Of a stretch of DNA of 12,077 nucleotides, positions 1 to 7,888 are shown one piece after another. The position numbers and the translations under genes were made by a program. Source of the stretch: an uncultured Eubacteriales bacterium (lineage in GTDB: Bacteria > Bacillota > Clostridia > Peptostreptococcales > Anaerovoracaceae); assembly GCA_900540145.1 (NCBI GenBank), contig UQEW01000066.1, positions 1 through 12,077 of the forward strand, written 5' to 3'. The notes beneath the pieces are model-generated. The model did not search any database, was not told the DNA's origin, and saw only the letters and a list, made by a program, of their open reading frames with translations. Every line of letters starts with the position of its first letter. Positions within the stretch are counted from its first letter, which is position 1.

Positions 1-200
1 GTCAAATCATCGATTTTGCTGACATTTTTCCTGATTTTCTCTATTTTTTACATTTTTGAGGGATTTTTCACCCTAAAAATACCATTTTCTGTAAATTTGC
101 TGACAAAATTCCGAAAAAAAGAAAATTTTGTCAGCACAAACCTTTTTAGCGATTAGCGCAGGTCGGCACGTTTGCGCCAAAGCATCATTTCAAGTCAAAG
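1..200. other. AT-rich non-coding left edge
   Basis: I see no convincing gene here. The stretch is T/A-rich and holds a perfect 13-base inverted repeat at 98-136 (listed separately), a further copy of TGCTGACA at 17-24, and a weak hairpin at 53-79 in which TTTTTGAGGG faces CCCTAAAAA with one bulged base. Short open frames that cross it run into the antisense side of the large gene and have no ribosome binding site or recognisable product. The stretch lies beyond the terminator of the large minus-strand gene, so it probably belongs to the next, unseen transcription unit or is plain spacer. Confidence 0.5.
98..136. repeat. Perfect 13-base inverted repeat (hairpin)
   Basis: TGCTGACAAAATT at 98-110 is matched exactly by its reverse complement AATTTTGTCAGCA at 124-136, with a 13-base A-rich spacer between them. 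As RNA it would form a stable stem in either direction, but neither side is followed by a run of T, so it is not a standard intrinsic terminator. TGCTGACA recurs at 17-24, so the arm may be a protein binding site or the end of a repeat element rather than a plain hairpin. Confidence 0.6.
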
Positions 201-232
201 AAAGCCCGGAGTTCGTTTCAACCCCGGGCTTT
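201..232 (-). terminator. Probable intrinsic terminator of the large surface-protein gene
   Basis: AAAGCCCGG (201-209) pairs exactly with CCGGGCTTT (224-232). After one mismatch, three more pairs (GTT with AAC) close a six-base loop. The hairpin lies about 45 bases past the stop codon of the minus-strand gene. On that strand the stem runs into CTTTCTTTG, a modest T-rich tail. The position, GC-rich stem and spacing fit termination of the leftward transcript; the weak tail keeps the confidence below certainty. Confidence 0.7.
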
Positions 233-277
233 ATCAATACGATATCTTCCTTTAACTATGCTTTCTTCTTGTGTCTG

Positions 278-3200
278 CTATCTCTGCGGTTTCCTTCTGA
301 GAGACACGGCCAATGCAGCCGCAGCTGCTCCACTTATCAGAAGCATCAGTGCAAACGGAGCAAAGTCAACGCTGTCACCTGTTTTAGGAGTTCCCTCCTC
401 CTGCGAATTATTATCCGCATCAGAAGGTCCATCGATGTCTGATGAATCGTTGTTGTCTGATGAATCATCAGTGTCAGATGGCTCATCGTTATCAGACGGT
501 TCTTGCGGTTTCTCCGGATCTTCCGGTTCTGTCACAGGTCCGTCTGTAACTTTCTCAAATTCAGCAGCAACATTGATGTCTCCCGTTACAAACTCGCCTA
601 ATATGGTCAAACGACCGCTATCGATGTCATAGTTGTATTCACCGGCACCAAGAATCTCTCCGCCTACCGTGACAATCACATCACTAGGCAGCTCATATCC
701 TTCCAAGGCCTTTAATACAGCTGTATAGTCCTGACCTTTTTCAGCTACAGCACTTCCTTCAGCGCTGCCTCCAGTAAGTGCAAAAGTCACGTCAAAGGTT
801 TCGGCAGCAGGAGCTTCGGCCGGCAATATTTCAGAACGGTCTCTTACACGAAGTCTGTTTCCTTCAGCATCATGAGACACGAAGCCAACAGCGCTTACAT
901 AAGATCCTTCCTTTACAAAATCCTCAAGCGCCTGCGACTGAGCAGACGAATATCCTATATACCCGTCAATGAACACTCTGCAGCTTTCACCGCTATCATC
1001 TTTTATAACGATGGTCTCTACAATGCCGCCAGCCGATTGCACACTCTGAACTTGGCCTTCTACTCTGACAAGCTTACCGAAGTTAGCATCATAGTCGTTG
1101 GCTTCTTTAGTAGTCACATCAGTTATTTTTACTTCTTCAGTTCCTTCAAGTACAGTAACATTGATTGCTGAAAGCTGCTTATCTCCGATATATTCGCTTA
1201 TAGAACCGGTTACCATTACCCTGTCGCCTCGGCGTATATTGTTGTCATCGATAGGGAAAACGTTGATTCCATTGCCGTTCTCGTCCTGGATGTAAATTGT
1301 GTTGAAAAACGCATTTCCTGTTTCCGCAGTACCGTTAGCAACAGTTCCTATAACGGTAAACACTTCGCCGTCGCTGCCGGCTCTTGCTTCTTCTATCGTG
1401 CTTATTTCAGGCTCTTTCTGAACCATTTTCAATATGTTCTGAGCAATTATGCCGTTGGAATAGCTTACCTGATCTTCTGCAGCCACCTCAAAGTTCGAGC
1501 AAAATACTGTTCCTGAGAGGAATACTCTGCCCTCGCCCACTTGCTCGGTAGCCATAGCTACTACATTGCCTTTCTTGACTACGGCTTGATTTTCATCATA
1601 AGGGGAACTATAGCCAAGCACAGGCTTGTCATGTCCCTGTTTAGGGGCTTTGCTGTTTATGGAGTAAGTAGTGTCGTGTCCGTATACTATAGCTTCTCCG
1701 CTTCCCAAACTCAAGGAGCAGCCTGAATATGAGCTATACATCAGACCTGATTCTTTTATTCCGTTGAGCACTTGCTGTACTACAGGGTCTTCGCTTGAAT
1801 AATTATAATCGTCGAAGTACAAGCGATATGGCTGTCCGCCGTTTTCATCCTGGTCTATCAATTCATCATCGTTGACTTTCATTGTAGAGCCTATAGCGCT
1901 AAGCAATTTATTAACTTGTTCATATGTGGTATAAGGTAAACCATTGTCGGAATCCTGATAATCGGCAAGTCCGCATACTATAACGGTGCCGCCGTTTTCA
2001 ACATAATCTTCTACCACTTTAACAAATTCATCCTCAAATACGCTTACTTTAGCGTCTCCCGTATATTCGCTGGTATATTTCAGAGGCGCAGAAATTACAA
2101 GCAAGGAAATATCCTTTAAAGTATCTGCGTTGATTTCCTCTCCAGGCTGAGCAATTCTTACCTGAATATTATCGGCTGTTCCCATGTTGATAAAATTGCC
2201 CATATTTCCTGAGTAATAACCGTTGACGTAATCATTATAATGAGTTCCGTCAATCAGCACTTTTGTTGCTATCGAAGGATCCGATACGCTGAGCTTTAAC
2301 ACATCGGTAAAAGTATATTCCTCTCCGCCTATCATGGCTGTCATTCTGACATTGATATTAAAGCCTCCTGCCTGTGACGCAGTGTAAAGGAACTCATAAT
2401 TATGAGAAGTCCTTGCAGCAACCTTTCCGTTATCGCCTATTGACGATACATCTGCAGTGTGGAAAGGTTCTTCTTGGCCTTCCATAGTATATGTAAGAGA
2501 AGTTACCTGCATATCATCTGAAAGGTTATTGAAAATCTGGCTTGAAATAGTAATTTCATCGCCTTTTATAGGAAGAGCCACATCGCTGTCAGTATTAGAC
2601 ACGCCGGCATTTACGCTTTCCCCTACCCATACAGGTGATGTCACCGCTATGTCTTTGTCCGCTTGGGTTACTCGTATATAATAGTATCCATATGTGGCCG
2701 GAAGATTTTCAAAAGTAATCACCTGGCTTGTACCGTCGTAAGTGCTTTCAGCGAGAGTTTGTCCTCCGTTGACGATGACTTCCACTTTGGTTTCTCCCTC
2801 GGTATCTGTAGGATCAGAAAGAGAAACTTCAATGTCAATGTCATCTTGGTCATCTAAGATGGAACCCATAGCGTTATCGTTCAAAGTATAGAGTATAGAC
2901 AGATCATTATCTTCCGTAGCGTATACTCTGTAATTCTTCATAGCGTCATAGATGGATTCTTCACTAAGATCCTCAGCTAAAACTACGCTTCTGGCAGTAT
3001 TGGAATCTCCCCAATTGCCTTTATGATTGTCCTGATTATTGGTTGGAGCCACATGCCATCCTTTGTCGAGAGCCCTGGTGTAGTATTCATAGGACGGAAA
3101 ATATCCGCTGCTGCCGATGGCTCCTTCGCCGTTTCCTACTTCTATAAGGGTCATCTGGTTGTCTATGACAGGATCATAGAGAGAGAAGTCCATAAAGTCT

Positions 3201-5758
3201 CCAAAAGTATCTCCCGGATGATTAAATTGGGAAATGGTCTGTGGATTTTCATTTAAAGTGTCAAAATATGCTTGCAATACTGCATAATTATCGCCTTTTT
3301 TATATGGGTCGTAATTGCGGCTTTCAAAGCCTTCTGAATTGAAAGTGTTAATGTGACCCGGAGCTCCGCCTGACCATGTCATTTCAAATCCGTAAAGGCC
3401 TACAAAATTACCGTCTTCTCGTTTAGTTATACTGCGGGCTCCCGAACGGCCTTCTTGCCATTCTTCGCTTAAGCTTTCTGCATCTTCATATCCGAGATGA
3501 ACTTCTCCGTCATTGTCGAAAGAATTTGAGTGATCGGTAAGGGCCAGGAAATCAAGATTGGCTACCTCGGAAGCATGATCAAATGCCTGTTCAACGGTTC
3601 CGGTTCCATCGGAAAGGTTTGTGTGCGCGTGGAGCTGCCCGAAGTACAGATTATAATCTCCTATATCTACAGGAGCTTTATAAGTAAACGTATATACCTG
3701 GCCTATCTGTTCTTCGCTGCCTTCCTCTGCGGCCTTATAAGCCATCGCCTTGATAATAACCGGCTTGTCTTTTTCAGGTGTCGCTTCTATAGTGACAGGC
3801 TCAGTATACTGTTGCTCTTCTGAAACTTGCGGGTCAGCAGGTTCTGTGCCATCTTTCGCCATGGTGTAATATATCTGAGTTCCTTCTGCAGAAGTCAGAG
3901 TTATCTTTTGACCTGCTTCAACAGACGCTCCGCTTTTCGGTGAAGCCTCTACAGCAAGTCCCTCTACTGTAGGCTGTTCAGGGTCTGTAGGCTCTTCAGG
4001 ATTGTTAGATGCCTGGTAAAACTTCAAAGCAAACATTCCTTCGCTTCCTGAAGCGATGTTATAATATGCGCTCCAGTATTTATTGGAATCGTACCACTCG
4101 ATATACGCATTTCTGGCAGTATTTTTTACGTAATAGAGCCCATTACCTGCGTCTATCAGCTGCCACTGGTCGTTTTTTTCGCCTAAAGGCATGCTGGTAT
4201 ATTGATCTCCCATGGCTAGATTTTCTCCGCCATATGCAAAGCTATATGTTCCGTTATCGTTGGCAATTACAGTCCATACGTCTTTGTCCGTGTATCCTGA
4301 AAGCGTTCCGTCTTCCGCCTCCTGGACATCGCTGCCTTTATTGTAATGTCCGTTATAATCGGACGACAGCGCCTTGCCATATGCAGGAGCATAAATTACC
4401 ACCTTATCGCCGTCTTTTATAGGATTTTCCGGGTCAACTTCTGTTTCGTCTTCCGGCGCATAATAGAACTGTAAGGTATAGTCTTCTTCGTAAGCAGCAT
4501 TCATGCCGAAAGTGGTGAAATTATTGTTATCATATTCTATGTACTGTGGCTTTCCGTTGTAATCTGCCGCAGTATTTTTTATAAACTTGCCGTTTTCTGC
4601 ATCTTCCAGCACCCACTGGCTGTATTCAGTAGCTTCTTCTTCAAGCGTCAGCGAATTGCCGGTCTCTCCGCTGGTAAGATATTTGCCGTCAGCTTTAAAA
4701 TAGTAAACATCATCTGTTTCTGAAAGCGTATCTGCTGTTTCTACAGTGAAAACCACGTTATCAGCATCTGTAACCAGCTTTTCATCTTCTATAGCTGCGT
4801 CAGCGCCGTTAAGTCTGTTGCCGTTTGCTTCTGTAGAAATTGCTTTTCCTTCTGAAGCAAGGTAAATAACAACTTCATCCTCGTCTTTCAATTCTTCAGC
4901 CAGCGTTCCTGCTTTGGAATCAGATACGGCATACGAAATTTCCTGAACCTGGCTGTAGGAATCTCCCAAAACCGCTACTGCCTTAAGCACGCAGTCTTCA
5001 TTGATTACAGGCTTGTTATCATCGCTGTAAAGCCGGCGATTCTGATTGCTCGCATCTGACGGGTCGCTGCCATCCAAAGTATAATAAATCTGAGCGCCTT
5101 GAGTTACGCTGTTAAGAGCAACAGTCGTCCCCTTTTCTACGGTTCCTGACTGTGGAACGGCTTGCGGAGCTGCCACAGTATCGGTACCGCTGCCGCCTTC
5201 GCTCAACTTGTATAACGTGAACTGATAAGGATACCTGTCCGGATTTCCTTCTGCCGTAGTCGTCTTATATCCTCGAAACTTATTGCCATACTGTGGATCT
5301 GTGTTGCTGGCCAGATGAACCGTGTCTTCACCTGTTCCCGAAAATACGAATTTACCGTTATCTTCTGTCCAAGCCCATTTATACTCAGCTGCCTTTATAC
5401 CGTTTTTGTTACCGCCTTTAGGCGCGATAAATTTTCCGTCGCTGAGCTTAATCTTCGCGCTGCTTCCTTCAACGGTGATTTCCACTGTTGCGCTGCCGGG
5501 ATTGGTTATCTTGTCCACTCCGTCCGGCTCTCCGACGTCAATAGCAGATAGCCATGCGTCATCCATAGGTCCCACAGCATACCCTGTATATACGACCATG
5601 ACATAAGTACCGCTGATGAATTCTTCAGCTGTTGATATTCTGTCATAGCTGTCAGAGCTGTTAGATGCTGCCAGCGAAACAGTAGGCATCGCCGTAAACA
5701 CCATAGCCAACATCAGCAAAAGAACTATTATCCTTCGCTTATGACTTTCGATATTCAT
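278..5758 (-). CDS. Giant cell-wall-anchored PHP-domain (CehA/McbA-type) metallohydrolase
   Basis: An 1826-residue secreted, surface-anchored protein. A signal peptide (about 1-30, KRR followed by a hydrophobic core and SLA-A) comes first. Three related beta-rich modules (about 35-190, 286-440, 446-583) alternate with two chitobiase/hexosaminidase-C-terminal-like modules (about 195-278, 594-698; both contain IYYT). The PHP domain (about 700-1010) shows H710-x-H712, D742-H743, E792, H847 and D910-x-H912, a full metal-ligand set, so hydrolysis of a phosphoester or similar bond is likely; the substrate is unknown. Then come an Ig-like stretch, a glutamine-amidotransferase-like domain (about 1161-1445), two OB-fold-like domains (about 1450-1640), a beta domain and a Ser/Asp-rich linker. 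The C-terminus is TPKTG (1790-1794), a hydrophobic helix and RRKPQR, a sortase signal with T in place of the usual L. AAGGAGG at 5768-5774 sets the start. It is the second gene after the YibE/F gene, 43 bases away. A role in extracellular phosphate or nucleic-acid scavenging is inference. Confidence 0.88.
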   Translation of the reverse strand: MNIESHKRRIIVLLLMLAMVFTAMPTVSLAASNSSDSYDRISTAEEFISGTYVMVVYTGYAVGPMDDAWLSAIDVGEPDGVDKITNPGSATVEITVEGSSAKIKLSDGKFIAPKGGNKNGIKAAEYKWAWTEDNGKFVFSGTGEDTVHLASNTDPQYGNKFRGYKTTTAEGNPDRYPYQFTLYKLSEGGSGTDTVAAPQAVPQSGTVEKGTTVALNSVTQGAQIYYTLDGSDPSDASNQNRRLYSDDNKPVINEDCVLKAVAVLGDSYSQVQEISYAVSDSKAGTLAEELKDEDEVVIYLASEGKAISTEANGNRLNGADAAIEDEKLVTDADNVVFTVETADTLSETDDVYYFKADGKYLTSGETGNSLTLEEEATEYSQWVLEDAENGKFIKNTAADYNGKPQYIEYDNNNFTTFGMNAAYEEDYTLQFYYAPEDETEVDPENPIKDGDKVVIYAPAYGKALSSDYNGHYNKGSDVQEAEDGTLSGYTDKDVWTVIANDNGTYSFAYGGENLAMGDQYTSMPLGEKNDQWQLIDAGNGLYYVKNTARNAYIEWYDSNKYWSAYYNIASGSEGMFALKFYQASNNPEEPTDPEQPTVEGLAVEASPKSGASVEAGQKITLTSAEGTQIYYTMAKDGTEPADPQVSEEQQYTEPVTIEATPEKDKPVIIKAMAYKAAEEGSEEQIGQVYTFTYKAPVDIGDYNLYFGQLHAHTNLSDGTGTVEQAFDHASEVANLDFLALTDHSNSFDNDGEVHLGYEDAESLSEEWQEGRSGARSITKREDGNFVGLYGFEMTWSGGAPGHINTFNSEGFESRNYDPYKKGDNYAVLQAYFDTLNENPQTISQFNHPGDTFGDFMDFSLYDPVIDNQMTLIEVGNGEGAIGSSGYFPSYEYYTRALDKGWHVAPTNNQDNHKGNWGDSNTARSVVLAEDLSEESIYDAMKNYRVYATEDNDLSILYTLNDNAMGSILDDQDDIDIEVSLSDPTDTEGETKVEVIVNGGQTLAESTYDGTSQVITFENLPATYGYYYIRVTQADKDIAVTSPVWVGESVNAGVSNTDSDVALPIKGDEITISSQIFNNLSDDMQVTSLTYTMEGQEEPFHTADVSSIGDNGKVAARTSHNYEFLYTASQAGGFNINVRMTAMIGGEEYTFTDVLKLSVSDPSIATKVLIDGTHYNDYVNGYYSGNMGNFINMGTADNIQVRIAQPGEEINADTLKDISLLVISAPLKYTSEYTGDAKVSVFEDEFVKVVEDYVENGGTVIVCGLADYQDSDNGLPYTTYEQVNKLLSAIGSTMKVNDDELIDQDENGGQPYRLYFDDYNYSSEDPVVQQVLNGIKESGLMYSSYSGCSLSLGSGEAIVYGHDTTYSINSKAPKQGHDKPVLGYSSPYDENQAVVKKGNVVAMATEQVGEGRVFLSGTVFCSNFEVAAEDQVSYSNGIIAQNILKMVQKEPEISTIEEARAGSDGEVFTVIGTVANGTAETGNAFFNTIYIQDENGNGINVFPIDDNNIRRGDRVMVTGSISEYIGDKQLSAINVTVLEGTEEVKITDVTTKEANDYDANFGKLVRVEGQVQSVQSAGGIVETIVIKDDSGESCRVFIDGYIGYSSAQSQALEDFVKEGSYVSAVGFVSHDAEGNRLRVRDRSEILPAEAPAAETFDVTFALTGGSAEGSAVAEKGQDYTAVLKALEGYELPSDVIVTVGGEILGAGEYNYDIDSGRLTILGEFVTGDINVAAEFEKVTDGPVTEPEDPEKPQEPSDNDEPSDTDDSSDNNDSSDIDGPSDADNNSQEEGTPKTGDSVDFAPFALMLLISGAAAAALAVSLRRKPQR
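413..505. repeat. Ser/Asp-rich linker repeats
   Basis: Within the surface-protein gene, the codons for the SD-rich linker just before the sorting signal form short degenerate DNA repeats. TGTCTGATGAATC occurs exactly at 436-448 and again at 454-466, a period of 18 bases. Further degenerate copies (gtcagatgg, atcagacgg) follow to about 505. The encoded stretch reads as alternating PSD, SSD and DxD units, like the wall-spanning stalks of other sortase substrates. Copy number could vary between strains by slippage. Confidence 0.65.
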
Positions 5759-5801
5759 TAGCTTTTTCCTCCTTAGCTTATAAATATTGCAAAATTTTTA
5801 T

Positions 5802-7010
5802 CTATTTCAACGACCGTTTCTTTTCCCGCGTCATCAATCTGGCGCTGATAAAAGCCACGATCGGGACTGTCAAAAGTATGCCCATAGCTCCCGATATGCT
5901 TTGAATTATTTCAATACATATGTAATCGGTGTTGATGAGCTGACGGAACGGTATGTCATACGTCTGTACCAGTATAAGCATGTTTAAAGATGAGCCTGCA
6001 AATGCCAGTATCAGCGTATTTGCCATGGTGCCCATAGCGTCTTTGCCTATATTCATACCGGAGCGGAACAATTCCTTCGCCTTAGCTTTATGGTTCTGAA
6101 GGGAAAGCTCGTTGACCGATGAAGCTATCCCAAGGGCTACATCCATAACTGCGCCGAGAGCTGAAATCAATACACCGCAGACTAAAAGGCCGCTTATTTT
6201 AAGTCCTTTGTCAGCACCGTAGAGAATCAAATTTTCTGCCTCAGACATATTGAATCCGTTTATCGGTGTTATATGTCCCACCAACGCTGCAATGGCTCCT
6301 GCTGTAATTACTCCTATAACGCATCCCAATATGGCACACCATGTTTTCTCCGATATGCCGTTTAAAAGAATCAAGGCGCATACAGAGGTTATTATGATTA
6401 TGCCAACCGTAACTGCTATAATCGGCAATCCTATTATCAAAGCAGGTATGAGTATGAACCATACGCATGCTAAGGTAAACAGCAGCCCAAGCAGTGCGCC
6501 TATGCCTTTCTTTCCGCCCAATACAGCTAGCAAAACAAAGAAAATCAGCACGAAGCCTCCTATTACCATTCCTCGGTCGTAATTGAACACGGAAGCATAA
6601 TAGGCGCCGTTCTCATCGGTCATTATCCTCACTATGATATTATCGCCCTTTTCCAAATCCACATTAAAAAGAGCGCTCATATAGTTGGTAAGACTCATTA
6701 TCTCATCCTTATGAGTCCCCGTAAGTATGCGTATCTCCAGCTCTTGTGTACCCACTCTTCTGCCTTCGGCATTTTCATAATCAGCTTCAGCATCGTCAGA
6801 TAAAACGGCCGTTACCTCCGCTTTTTCGTAAACCATTTGGCTGGCGCTGGTAGGCACTTCATCTTCAGCTGCTTGATTAAGCGCTACAGCAAATAAAATA
6901 GCTGCGGCAAACAACACACCTACTATCAGTATGCATATTTTATTGTTTCTCTGGCTGAACCAGTTCCCCATATATTGAAATCTTTCCCCTATATTTCGCT
7001 TATTTGACAT
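5802..7010 (-). CDS. YibE/F-family multipass membrane protein
   Basis: A 402-residue integral membrane protein. TM1 is at about 25-44, followed by an extracytoplasmic domain (about 46-145) and then around seven hydrophobic segments (about 148-165, 169-190, 191-217, 225-246, 271-300, 330-350, 366-393), with a basic tail KKRSLK. The stretch ALGAVMDVALGIASSVNEL (about 285-302) matches what I know as the most conserved part of the YibE/F family, whose biochemical role is not established; a transport function is often assumed. The gene starts at ATG 7008-7010 with GAGGAG at 7022-7027 upstream (11-base spacing). It lies 43 bases upstream of the giant surface-protein gene on the same strand with no terminator between them, so the two probably form an operon. 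A terminator at 7113-7147 separates it from the GntR gene behind it. It appears full length. Confidence 0.85.
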   Translation of the reverse strand: MSNKRNIGERFQYMGNWFSQRNNKICILIVGVLFAAAILFAVALNQAAEDEVPTSASQMVYEKAEVTAVLSDDAEADYENAEGRRVGTQELEIRILTGTHKDEIMSLTNYMSALFNVDLEKGDNIIVRIMTDENGAYYASVFNYDRGMVIGGFVLIFFVLLAVLGGKKGIGALLGLLFTLACVWFILIPALIIGLPIIAVTVGIIIITSVCALILLNGISEKTWCAILGCVIGVITAGAIAALVGHITPINGFNMSEAENLILYGADKGLKISGLLVCGVLISALGAVMDVALGIASSVNELSLQNHKAKAKELFRSGMNIGKDAMGTMANTLILAFAGSSLNMLILVQTYDIPFRQLINTDYICIEIIQSISGAMGILLTVPIVAFISARLMTREKKRSLK

Positions 7011-7037
7011 GACTGAAATTACTCCTCTCTAAAAATC

Positions 7038-7066
7038 ATTATATTTTCACCAGGTATACGGAACTA
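7038..7066 (-). promoter_or_regulatory. Candidate promoter of the YibE/F operon
   Basis: On the minus strand a perfect TATAAT lies at 7038-7043, 27 bases upstream of the start codon. At a 17-base spacing the -35 position (7061-7066) reads TAGTTC, a poor match to TTGACA. Because an intrinsic terminator at 7113-7147 ends the preceding gene, a promoter is expected in just this gap. The -10 is convincing and the -35 is not, so an activator may be needed or the true promoter may be elsewhere. Confidence 0.4.
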
Positions 7067-7112
7067 TCTTCCTCCGGTTAAGCTTATGTAAATTCTGTGA
7101 AAATCCAGGCAC

Positions 7113-7147
7113 AAAAAAAGATGCAACATTAAATATAATGTCGCATC
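7113..7147 (-). terminator. Intrinsic terminator after the GntR gene
   Basis: GATGCAACATTA (7120-7131) and TAATGTCGCATC (7136-7147) form a 12-position stem with one mismatch around a four-base loop. On the minus strand the stem is followed directly by seven T residues (A-run at 7113-7119). This is a textbook rho-independent terminator, about 30 bases past the stop codon of the GntR-type regulator, and it separates that gene from the YibE/F operon. Confidence 0.88.
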
Positions 7148-7176
7148 CTCATGTTTTTACTTTCATTTTTATTATT

Positions 7177-7806
7177 CTATTTTCTCTTGAAATCTTTCAT
7201 ATCCGCTACGAGGAATTTAGACGCTTTATCAGCGTCTCCAAGCCTTATGGCTTCTATAACATCTTTGTGATATTTAGTATCGGATGGAAAAGAAATATTA
7301 TTCCACTGGTCCCAATAAAACTGCGCATAAGCCCTCGTCAGAGTGTTGAGCGCCTGCTCCAGAGAGCGATACGCAAACTCGTTGTTTGTGAAGGACATAA
7401 GCTTGAGATGAAACATCTTATTATATTCCCAGTGTTTCCAAAAATCTCTTCTTGCTTCTTCCCCTGTGCAAAGCTCATCTATTTTAGCCAGTTCAGAAAG
7501 CTGCTCTTCTGAAATATCATCAATATTCTGTCTCAACATACCGGTCTCGAAAGCCATCCTATAGTTAAGGATATTATCTACATCACGTCTTGTAAGTCTC
7601 ACTACCATATAACCGCATCTTGGTATGCTTTTCAAAACGTTTTCGCTGCAAAGCTGCACCAGTGCTTCCCTTACAGGCGATTTGCTGACATTATATTTAT
7701 CTATCAGCATGCCCTCACTTATTATGTCGTCAGCTGCGTACTCCCCCTGTATTATGGCCCGCATAACGTCGTCATAAACCTTCTTCTTCAAATTTTCTTT
7801 TTTCAT
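7177..7806 (-). CDS. GntR-family transcriptional regulator, FadR/FCD subfamily
   Basis: A 209-residue DNA-binding regulator of usual length for the FCD group. Residues about 1-70 form the winged helix-turn-helix, with the recognition-helix signature VSKSPVREALVQL and wing residues IPRCGYMVV. Residues about 75-205 form the all-helical FCD ligand-binding domain. R83, E87, H133 and H180 sit where metal- or effector-binding residues are expected, but the usual late histidine is absent from the last helix, so metal binding may be weakened or lost. The gene is divergent to the cysteine desulfidase gene, and before the IS insertion only about 146 bases separated them, so that gene and its own are the most likely targets (inference). 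The effector cannot be read from the sequence. The ribosome binding site is weak (GTGAG at 7814-7818). A strong terminator follows the stop codon. Confidence 0.88.
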   Translation of the reverse strand: MKKENLKKKVYDDVMRAIIQGEYAADDIISEGMLIDKYNVSKSPVREALVQLCSENVLKSIPRCGYMVVRLTRRDVDNILNYRMAFETGMLRQNIDDISEEQLSELAKIDELCTGEEARRDFWKHWEYNKMFHLKLMSFTNNEFAYRSLEQALNTLTRAYAQFYWDQWNNISFPSDTKYHKDVIEAIRLGDADKASKFLVADMKDFKRK

Positions 7807-7840
7807 AAACTATCTCACTTTTCTCCAACGTTCTGCTTTA

Positions 7841-7869
7841 AATATATCACTTTTTGCTTTGAGGTGAAA
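7841..7869 (-). promoter_or_regulatory. Candidate GntR-gene promoter, -35 displaced by the IS
   Basis: On the minus strand TATATT at 7841-7846 is a plausible -10 box 34 bases upstream of the start codon. At 17-base spacing the -35 position now lies inside the insertion sequence (7864-7869, TTTCAC, two of six matches). In the sequence before insertion, rebuilt by removing the element and one copy of the 13-base repeat, the same position would be TTTACT (9541-9546), four of six matches. The insertion therefore probably weakened or rewired this promoter. Confidence 0.4.
7850..7862 (+). repeat. 13-base target-site duplication, left copy
   Basis: CTTTTTGCTTTGA at 7850-7862 is repeated exactly at 9527-9539, immediately outside both ends of the IS30-family element. 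Neighbouring bases on both sides differ, so the repeat is exactly 13 bases. Paired direct repeats at the edges of an element with intact inverted repeats are the standard trace of transposition and suggest that the insertion is not ancient. Confidence 0.85.
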
Positions 7870-7888
7870 TGAAAAACTAACTTCCAGA
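7865..7888 (+). repeat. Terminal inverted repeat, left
   Basis: This 24-base sequence begins TGAAATGAAAAACTAAC and ends TTCCAGA, and is the exact reverse complement of 9501-9524. The 17 bases 7872-7888 recur with two substitutions at 7891-7907, so this end carries two tandem copies of the likely transposase-binding core and the other end only one. Confidence 0.9.

Noticed and set aside
128..632. Two plus-strand open frames opposite the end of the surface-protein gene
   Set aside because: They are antisense shadows of the Ser/Asp-rich linker and C-terminus, have no ribosome binding site and low-complexity products.
4009..4422. 137-codon plus-strand frame
   Set aside because: It lies wholly antisense to the N-terminal modules of the surface protein, and its product is rich in Arg, Tyr, Cys and His without any recognisable domain.
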